Assembly (NCBI GenBank): GCA_963969495.1
Contig: OZ018318.1
Location: 178,306,246 to 178,370,245 of the forward strand
Length of the DNA stretch: 64,000 bases
Origin: Ceratothoa steindachneri
Taxonomy: Eukaryota > Arthropoda > Malacostraca > Isopoda > Cymothoidae
Direction of reading: 5' to 3'
A program made the position numbers and the translations under genes. The notes below the pieces were generated by a model that saw only the letters and a program-made list of their open reading frames with translations, ran no database searches and was not told the origin of the DNA. Below, one piece after another: positions 56,907-64,000 of this stretch (the stretch's first letter is position 1; every line of letters starts with the position of its first letter).

Positions 56907-59421
56907 ATGCCTCACAGCTATGTTAGGAAAAGTTACAAGCAGCTCGACGGTACCAACCTCGAGGCTGCATTCAAGAAACGGGTTGCAACCAATTGCAGCA
57001 TCAAAGCGGCAACTGAGGAGTTCGGGGTCAAGAAAACAACTCTTGTGATAAGTTTAAAAATTCCTCCATCACATTTAGGCTACATCAAAAGTCTGGAATT
57101 CAATTCCTCAGTCTGTGTTTCCAGACTCCTTTAACATTTTCTCTTTTAAGAGGCAAGTCTGCCAGCATATTCGGAACCATACAAGTATTTCAATTTTTTT
57201 ACTTTATTTTGTAGCCTAGATTTATATATTATATTTTTTTATTTTTTTAGCAAAAGCCTTCTAAGTCCTAATTCATTTCTTTTGTTACAGGATGCCTTCA
57301 ATCGGTCCAAGAAGTTGTCTGACAGGGTCACTTATGTGCATGTGCAGTCCCATACTAATAGAGTCTTCACCCCACAACAGGAACTTCACATAGTGGAATA
57401 TACCATCCAAGCTGCCAAGATGTTCTATGGCCTGCCCATGAACGAGGTGCGGAGGATGGTATAGCAGTATGCCAAAGATTGTGGGAGCCAGACCATCCCT
57501 AACGCCTGGGTTAAGAACAGAATGGCAACGCGAGACTGGTACTACTCGTTCATGGACCGTCATCCAAACCTGGGGTTGAAGGCTCCAGAAGGCATGTCAA
57601 TTGCCAGGATTCTGGACTTCAACAAAGTTAATGTGGAAACCTTCTTTAAGGCTTACACATTAGCTATGGAGAAGTACGAATTCCCTCCGGACCGGATATA
57701 CAATTGGATGAGAGTTCTTTGTCCACAGTTATGAAGCCTGTTAAGGTTTTGTGTGCGAGGGGACAGCCAGTAGCTATGCAAGTAACTCGGGAAAGAGGGG
57801 ATACCATGACGTTTGTGGGTGTTATAAATGCTGTGGGGCAGTCCATCCCTCCACTGTTTATAATTCTCAGATGCAGATGGAACCCAACTTTCATGAAGAA
57901 CACGATCGTCGGTTCAAAATGCATATTAAATCCTAATGGCTGGATGAACAGTGAATGCTTCGTGCAGATACTTTGGCATCTTCATGAGAAGTCTGGTTCT
58001 TCTGTAGATAACAAGATTCTTCTTCTCGTGGACAATGCTAAACGTCACATGAACAGACAAACTTCAGCCATTGGATGTGAGTGTGTTTGATCCCTTCAAG
58101 ACGTTTCTGCGTCGCCTACTGAACGACCACTCTCTCATGCACCCTAACAAACAAAAAATAGTGCACCAGTTGCCAGAGGGTGCCTCTGAGGCTTGGACTA
58201 AAGCCAATACCCCCTCCAGAACTCTCGGTGGTTTCAGGTCGACTTGTATTTTGCCTATCAATCGCAACATCTTCCCAGATGATGCGTTTGTAGGAGCACA
58301 TGTAACAGAGCGACCGGCATAGACTGTGAATTTTGCAGTAGAAGTTACGCCAACTTCTTCTGATGGAGATGAAGAACTAGCTGAAGGCCATAACTCAGAA
58401 GAAGACCTTTTTGATCCGTCTCCCACGCATGCCTGCTGATGTGAGGGTGGAACTCTGCTCCTATGGGGACCCTGGCACCTCTAGTGATCCTTCCACCCCA
58501 GGCCCTTGCACTACTGACCCTGCCACCCCAGGCCCTAGCACTGCTGACCCTGCCATCCCGGACCTTAGCACCTCTGACCCTGCCGCCACCGGCCCTAGCA
58601 CTGCTGACCCTGCCATTCCAGGCCCTAGAAGCTCAAACTTTGTTTCCCCAGAGAGTGTCAAGACGTTTCCCAAGGCTGCTTCTCATCCTTATGGAAAGGG
58701 ACGTAAGAGGGTACGCACCTGCATTCTGACTGAGAATAAGGAGGCTATCACAGATCTAAGAATGAAGGCAGAGAAGATAGAGAAGAAAAAGAAGGCAGCG
58801 GCTGAAAAGAAGGCATTAAGAGAGAATAAAAAGTGAGCAAGGCGCAGGAAGTCTGTCCCAGTAGAACAAGATAGTGGGAAGAAAGACGTTAATGATGTTC
58901 CTATGCAGCTCAATGACTCCTCAGAGTACTCAGATGAGGTGTAGAACGAGAACAATTGGACATAATTATCATACCCTTTTGCTGAATAGGGACCAGAGGT
59001 GAGGGACATTATATTTTTGCAGCCAATTTTTTCAATTATCATAATTCATTTTCAGGACTAACCTAATCTGGCATATATATTTTTTTTTTATTTTGTTTTA
59101 TCTTAGTTTTCAATTCTTTTTCATGTGGAGGACTTTGTTCTTGTTGAGCTGAAGCTGGAAGAGGAAAGGAACGTGGGCACATTGGTGTGCTATGTTGCCC
59201 AGGTCTTGGCGACCATGGAGGATGGGAAGTTTAATCGTTCTTTCTTCAGCATGAAGTCAGCTTTCCTCAACCTTCCCTACTATCTTGGACAAAGCGTCTG
59301 TCGAGCCAGGACAGTGTATTGGTGTCCTGGTAACCACCAAGGGGGACACCAAGAGGCAGGCCGACCGGTTAAGGTGTACTCCCTCTCTGATTGCCTTGAA
59401 CATGCACTTCTAAGCCTGTAG
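56907..59421 (+). pseudogene. Pogo/Tigger-type transposase, interrupted by introns and lesions
   Basis: Exon 1 (from ATG 56907) encodes a psq-type helix-turn-helix (YVRKSYKQLDG, IKAATEEFGVKKTTL). A canonical GT...AG intron is likely at 57045-57290. The next exon continues DAFNRSKKLSDRV, then a CENP-B-like region (WVKNRMATRDWYYSFM), with a stop at 57462-57464. A frameshift near 57704 precedes the first catalytic Asp (DESSLSTV). The second is in LLLVDNAKRH (58023-58050). A deletion and frameshift there removes the residues before KLQPLDVSVFDPFK, which holds the third Asp. GGFRSTCILPINRNIFPDD follows, then a Pro/Ser/Thr minisatellite and a Lys-rich coiled tail to the stop at 58944. A 3' frame at 59125-59421 (EDFVLVELKLEEER, CYVAQVLATMEDG) may be a final exon with a small barrel domain. 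Confidence 0.85.
58486..58630 (+). repeat. 30-bp coding minisatellite in the pogo transposase C-terminus
   Basis: About five units of CCTGCCACCCCAGGCCCTAG plus CACTGCTGAC encode a ten-residue repeat (DPATPGPSTA type). The period keeps the frame. The other five frames are open as well, which explains overlapping long frames here. Confidence 0.85.
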
Positions 59422-59536
59422 TAGCCTACAGGTTAAGGTATTTATTTGTGTATAATTTATGTCTTGAATTCCCTCTATTTGTATGTGATAAGGCAGGTTT
59501 TTCTACTAATAGGTTGGTGTTCCCCTACCCCCACCC

Positions 59537-59597
59537 TACTTACTCGTTTGATCGCCAATTGCTCTAGGCGACATTGGAACCAGGTTGAGTAATGCGG
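59537..59597 (+). repeat. Dispersed repeat, copy B, right part
   Basis: Continuation of copy B after the pogo insertion (TTTGATCGCCAATTG, GGAACCAGGTTGAGTAATG). It is cut after 61 bp by the LTR of Gypsy copy 2; TGCGG at 59593-59597 is the expected left target duplication of that insertion. Confidence 0.85.
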
Positions 59598-61141
59598 TGT
59601 CGTAGAATGACTCCCGACGATATACCATATATCACTATTCGTTGAGGGAACTTCCTTAATTATCTCTAGAGTGCGTTTTTACTGTCTGGCGGCCGATATT
59701 ATGTATCTTCAAAATGCTTAAGAAGTGGAACTGAGCTCAAGGATAATAATATTGCTATCATTAATAAAATAGAGTTTTATTAATAATAACTTTAAACAAT
59801 ACACAAAAACGGAAAATATTGACATAACAGAATGGAAAGGGTCGTGGAGACTCGGGCTAATCCAAGGATTTAAGGGATTAAAAAAGGTAAAACAAATATA
59901 GAGTTAAAGAGATGGGATGGTTCGATAAACAATTTAAAGCACAGGATAGAATTGACAAATAAGGGATCAATACTCAAAAGGTGACGCTTGGCTTACGTAA
60001 CTTCATTAGGGTGCAGTGGAAGGTACTTGAAGGAATATTCGGTCCGCTGGCGAGTTCTAGCCGAAGGGGGGGGATAAAAGGATCCTGACGTGGCGTCTTG
60101 AAAAGGAGAACCGTTACTCGACGAACGGCTTGACGAACAATGGCTGTTCTAGGTTGTTCTCTTCTGAACAAAGGGGGGGATGAGAACCGTCTCTTGTCTA
60201 CAGGCTCAAGAACAATGGCTGTTCTAATGTTGTTCTCCTTTGAACAACAGGGGGAGTGAGAACCGTTTCTTGGCGAAGGGCTCAAAACGAACAATGGCTG
60301 TTCTAATGTTGTTCTCCTTGAACAACAGGGGGGGATGAGAACCGTTTCTTGGCGAAGGGCTCAAAACGAACAATGGCTGTTCTAATGCTGTTCTCCTTGA
60401 ACAACAGGGGGGGGGATGAGAACCGTTTCTTGGTGAAGGGCTCAAAACGAACAATGGCTGTTCTAATGCTGTTCTCCTTGAACAACAGGGGGGGGGATGA
60501 GAACCGTTCCTTGGCGAAGGGCTCAAAACGAACAATGGCTGTTCTAATGCTGTTCTCCTTGAACAACAGGGGGGGATGAGAACCGTTTCTTGGCGAAGGG
60601 CTCAAAACGAACAATGGCTGTTCTAATGCTGTTCTCCTTGAACAACAGGGGGGGGATGCCTTGGGGACTTGGCGTCACTAAAGGCTCGAACCTTTGGCAC
60701 TCAAGGAATATTGTCCTCCTTCTGGACAAGTGATGGTGAATCTCAAGGTCGAGGTCCCTTGGCGCACAAAGGGAGAGAGGGTCGTGGTGATGTTTCGCGA
60801 CGAAAATCTGGATCTCCAATCTGATCTTAGTGGTAAAGTTTCCATATAAATAGCCAGGACATCTCCTTGGCGTGGGGGAAAATGGAGTGAAAGCTTGGAG
60901 GGAACGCACAGCCGGGCCGGAGAAAAATGCCTTATCTGTTCATAAGCCTAACTCGATCTGGCGAGGTCGGCGTATGGGGGCGAACGGGGGGGACGATAAC
61001 CTCCTTGTTTAAACATTGACGTCCGGTAGCTGTTGATAAGACTCCAAGCCTCGAATCGAAGATGCACGTGGGCCTCCTCGAGGTTTTAACTAATATGGGA
61101 TAGGAGTTGAATTTAACACAGATTCAACTCGTTCTATCACA
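59598..61141 (-). repeat. 3' LTR of Gypsy copy 2 (1544 bp)
   Basis: Same ends as the copy 1 LTRs (plus-strand TGTCGTAGAATG...TTCTATCACA). It is 158 bp longer, essentially because the palindromic array at about 60105-60660 has seven units instead of five (GAACAATGGCTGTTCT near 60135, 60208, 60288, 60368, 60448, 60528 and 60608). Confidence 0.95.
60105..60660 (-). repeat. Seven-unit palindromic tandem repeat in the copy 2 LTR
   Basis: The same 77-82-bp unit as in copy 1, here on the minus strand. Five central units are almost identical to one another, differing mainly in G-run (C-tract) length, which points to recent expansion by unequal exchange or slippage. Confidence 0.9.
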
Positions 61142-61154
61142 CCCCTCCATTCCA
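61142..61154 (-). other. Polypurine tract of Gypsy copy 2
   Basis: On the minus strand TGGAATGGAGGGG lies directly before the LTR, as in copy 1. Confidence 0.7.
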
Positions 61155-61631
61155 AGGGAAGTAGCACTTCGAAAAAAAAAGAGAGAAGGGACAACGATAG
61201 AGCTCCGTTGTAGGGAACTCGTTTTCTTGTACCAACCGTATCTTCCTGCACCTTACTAGTATTACCTCAATACATGATTATTTTGATCTTTAGATTACAG
61301 GGGAAAATAAACTTTAATACAACTTAATAAAAAAAAAGGGCATGGAACAATGAAATGTTATAAACTTAGTACATACGGGACAAAATAATTTATACGTAAA
61401 TTAATAAGAACAAATATATATACATCAAAAGAAATTAGACATTGAGCGTTACAAAATTCAGACATATACATTAATTAACTATATTACAAAAAAATCTTAA
61501 ATTAAGTCGTATAAGACGGTGTATACCTACATGGAGATACTAATCCTATGAATACAATTATTCTACGCTATTCGGTAACGCATTCCTACTGAGTGCGTCA
61601 GCGACCTGGTTATCGGAACCTTTGATATAAT

Positions 61632-63728
61632 TTATTTTAAATTATACTCTTGCAAGAGTAAACTCCAGCGCATGATGCGGCCGTTTGAGTGTCTCAAATT
61701 CCTAATATAGGCTAACGGACGGTGGTCGGTTCCTATTTGAAAATCTTTACATATCAAGTACAGCTTGAATTTGTCTATGACCCAGATAATTGATAGAGCT
61801 ATCTTTTCTCTCGTGGCATATCTCTTTCCGCTTGGTAATAATTGACGACTAGCATATGCAACTGGATGACTCGTTCTGACATCCACGTATTGAAGGAGTA
61901 CACCTCCAATGCCCTCGTTGATCACGTCGGTCTTAACCCCAAAGGATTTTTCCGGGTTGGGCAACTTAAAAATGGGGGCAGAAATGAACTTACTTTTGAG
62001 CTGATTAAAATGGGAAACAGCGACATCATTCCAACGTAAACGATCGGAGAAATTCTTTTCCTGAAGGGGGCATAGGGGGGCCGAAATTGCAGCGAAATTC
62101 GGAACAAATCGCTGATAGGGAGAAGCTGATCCTAGGATCGATCTCAATGGCTTCTTTGTAATCGGGAGGGGCATGTCGGCGATTGCCTTAATCTTGTTCT
62201 CGTGGGGACCTGACTTGCTTTGTCCTATTTTGAAACCCAAATATTTGATGGTTTCGTGGGCAAACTGGCATTTGCTGGGGCTAATGGTCAGGCCATTTTC
62301 ACGCAGTTGCTCGAAAAGAGCTAATAGGGTCGGTAAATGGTGATTCCATTTAATTAGTTCTTGTAGCTGGCTCTTCGGACGTGGTGTCAGCTGCGCGTCA
62401 CTATCCAGGTCAGAGGGTTCCAAAGACTTGCCTGGTAGGGAAGGAGGAGGGTAATCGGCATCAGGTTGGATGCACACTGTCTGGATTACCTTAAGGGACT
62501 CCGCGGGGCAATCCTCTTCAAGCGCCGATGCTTCGTCCAGTTCTACGAAGGTATCTCCATGGGCGCGTTGGGGGTTCTTTTTTTCTTGGGGTCCAGGGAC
62601 AGTCTCCGTGTCCTTGTCTGGGGCCTTATAACCTAAGGGTTTTAGTGATTCACACTCCTCTTTTGCCGTCCTAAAGTCCTGGTTAGGGGTCTCCGAGAAA
62701 TCGGACGGTATCGGGGTTCTGATGGGGACGGGCTCCTGGGCTTCTTTCTTATCTCGGCCTTGAGGAAGGGCGGCCTGAAACACAGGGTCGAAACTTACTT
62801 GGGGGCTCTTTCCTATAAGTACGGAACAGAATTTTATTGGTGCTACAATGACTTCAGCCCAGCCATTATAATATTGACACTGCAGGTAACATCTAGCGAC
62901 GGGGAATCGGTTCGCCCGCCCAAGTTGGTCACGTACCACCGCAAATTTTTCGTGGTTAGAGGCCACTGGGAGGAGTTCGTCGGACACGATGAAGCACGTA
63001 CATCCTGTGTCCCTGACGAGAGTCAATACTCGACAGCTGTTCACGCTGCCCTCCTCATATTTCAAAGTTCCCGATGAACTTTTACCAAAAACAAAATTTA
63101 CCTGGTGGCCTGACGGAGGGGGAGAAGTTTCTGCTTGGGTCTGCACCACCGGGGGAGCCGGGGTTGCATTAATCTGGTGAACTTGGTGGGCTGGTCCGCT
63201 CTTAAGCCTAGAATTTTGTGGGCAATTCCAGCTCATGTGGTTTTCTACACCACAGGTGAAGCATATGGTTGGTCGCTTCGGGAAGAGAGATGGAGGAGAA
63301 GTCTTAACGGGAGGTTTGGAGTCCTGTTGTTGGTTTTGGGGAAAGAAGTTTGGGGGTTTTACGGGGCTCGGAAACTTTGTCAGCTTTCCTGGGAAGGAGC
63401 GCGAGTCCGTCCTTCTTTCTTCTCGTTGGATTTCTTTTTCTCGTTCTTCTGGTTGTATTATTCCTTCTCGTTCTTCTCGTTGGATTACTCTTTCCCATTC
63501 CTCTCTTTCTCTTTCTTTTTCTACCTTTTTTCTTTGAACTTCTGCTATAATCCGAGCTAATTCAATCTGAACCTCAGCTTGTCTTATCCGTTCCCATCTT
63601 TCTTCTCGTTGGATTTCTTTTTCTCGTTCTATTTCTCTTCTTTGCTCCTCTTGAATGTACTTAATTACTTCTTTCCCGGAAAGTCCACAGGACTCTCCTT
63701 GCGCTTTAAAGATTTCGAACGGAGTCAT
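61632..63728 (-). pseudogene. Chimeric Gag-protease-RT tail-RNase H gene of copy 2, frameshifted at the 3' end
   Basis: 698 codons from the ATG at 63728, colinear with the copy 1 protein: SAP-like start, a longer Glu/Arg-rich coiled region with a different pattern of QREER-type repeats, CCHC knuckle, protease DTGC, acidic linker, RT tail and RNase H. One base is missing relative to copy 1 near 61645, so the frame stops (LLLQEYNLK) about 25 residues early and loses the last RNase H acidic residue region (VADALSR). Elsewhere the frame is intact. The junctions replacing capsid, RT core and integrase are the same as in copy 1. An upstream TTG-initiated extension of the frame is not supported by copy 1. 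Confidence 0.9.
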
Positions 63729-64000
63729 CTTTGCACTTGGGGGCGCACTAGTCAACCAACTTAAATTCCTCGCAACAAGAATTATGCCTCTATAGAATTA
63801 GCCTACCTAAATATGGGCACTGACCTATTCGTACTTGGTTTCTTACTCTAAATAACCACTGACTAAAATCACGAAAAAACACAAACAAATGATTATATAA
63901 CCGTTCCTTGAGCTACTCCAGCTTCTTAAGTTTAAAAAAAAAGGGGATAGCAATCGTTAAAACAAAAGGGAACTACTATATTCTATTATTATAACGAATA
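63729..64000 (-). other. 5' leader of Gypsy copy 2
   Basis: Matches 14565-14837 of copy 1 (for example TTAGCCTACCTAAATATGGG, complement) with scattered changes. The primer-binding site and 5' LTR lie beyond the window. Confidence 0.85.

Larger units (their letters stand above)
55989..59536 (+). mobile_element. Pogo-like DNA transposon, 3548 bp
   Basis: TIRs: left GGGTGAGGAGGGGGTACACC followed by GACC, right (minus strand) GGGTGGGGGTAGGGGAACAC followed by CAACC. TA duplications are at 55987-55988 and 59537-59538. Comparison with the uninterrupted repeat at 24896-25445 confirms the exact insertion point (CTCTGTTTA joined to CYTACTYGTTTGATCGCCA). The interior encodes a pogo/Tigger-type transposase on the plus strand. 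Confidence 0.93.
59598..64000 (-). mobile_element. Gypsy-type LTR retrotransposon, deletion derivative (copy 2, runs off the window)
   Basis: Minus-strand copy of the family at 13090-18782. Present are the 3' LTR (59598-61141), polypurine tract, gene (61632-63728) and the 5' leader to the window end. By comparison with copy 1 the 5' LTR should begin about 90 bp beyond position 64000. The gene has the same missing regions as copy 1. Confidence 0.95.

Noticed and set aside
58461..58729. Overlapping Leu/Pro/Thr-rich frames in the pogo C-terminus
   Set aside because: All are alternative frames of the same 30-bp minisatellite; only the DPATPGPSTA-type frame continues from the transposase.
59598..61141. 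Two extra Gypsy LTR repeat units as an assembly error
   Set aside because: The extra units differ from each other by small changes and C-tract lengths, so a simple collapse or duplication artefact is less likely, though long reads would settle it.

Overview
The window is animal (eukaryotic) DNA, most likely from an arthropod and plausibly a crustacean. That assignment is inference from the mix of elements: short LTR-Gypsy elements, a CR1-type LINE, pogo, Tc1, mariner and hAT transposons, a Maverick/Polinton relic, and several kilobases of minisatellite. I see no bacterial operon logic, no tRNA or rRNA gene, and no host gene I can name. Nearly everything recognisable is a transposable element (TE) or a satellite, and most TE genes are broken.

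Layout. 0.3-1.2 kb: internally deleted mariner with intact terminal inverted repeats (TIRs). 1.3-2.9 kb (-): relic of a Polinton with a major capsid protein gene followed by an adenain-like cysteine protease gene. 3.1-3.9 kb: second, decayed mariner-like copy. 6.2-7.0 kb: ~168-bp tandem repeat with a hairpin. 7.5-10.6 kb: 3-kb satellite of 22-bp units with a ~200-bp higher-order period. 13.09-18.78 kb (+): complete Gypsy-type LTR element with two 1386-bp LTRs and a 5-bp target duplication (AACTG), carrying one open 713-codon ORF. 21.3-23.5 kb: two hAT fragments. 24.9-25.4 kb: a dispersed repeat. 26.8-28.3 kb: a 496-bp duplication and a 39-bp array. 29.8-33 kb: Tc1 fragment, a pair of ~470-bp inverted repeats, a 231-bp MITE, and a decayed gene of an unnamed family. 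34.1-36.3 kb: 37-bp and 21-bp arrays side by side. 37.9-38.5 kb: possible short TIR element. 47.0-48.4 kb: Tc1-like element with a recognisable intron. 50.8-55 kb (-): CR1-type LINE with an esterase-bearing ORF1. 55.99-59.54 kb: pogo-like transposon inserted in a second copy of the 24.9-kb repeat, which acts as its empty site. 59.6-64 kb (-): second copy of the same Gypsy family, running off the window end.

Most notable point. Both Gypsy copies carry the same shortened gene. It fuses a Gag N-terminus, zinc knuckle and protease to the tail of reverse transcriptase plus RNase H. The capsid region, the RT catalytic core and integrase are missing in both. Two separate insertions of the same deleted form, one still fully open, suggest a non-autonomous family that kept a chimeric protein and is moved in trans. 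The LTRs carry 77-84-bp tandem repeats, each with a GTTGTTC/GAACAAC palindrome and a variable C-tract; their number differs between copies (5 and 7).

Stretches described as empty were read for coding similarity by eye only. Decayed repeats of unfamiliar families could be present there and missed.
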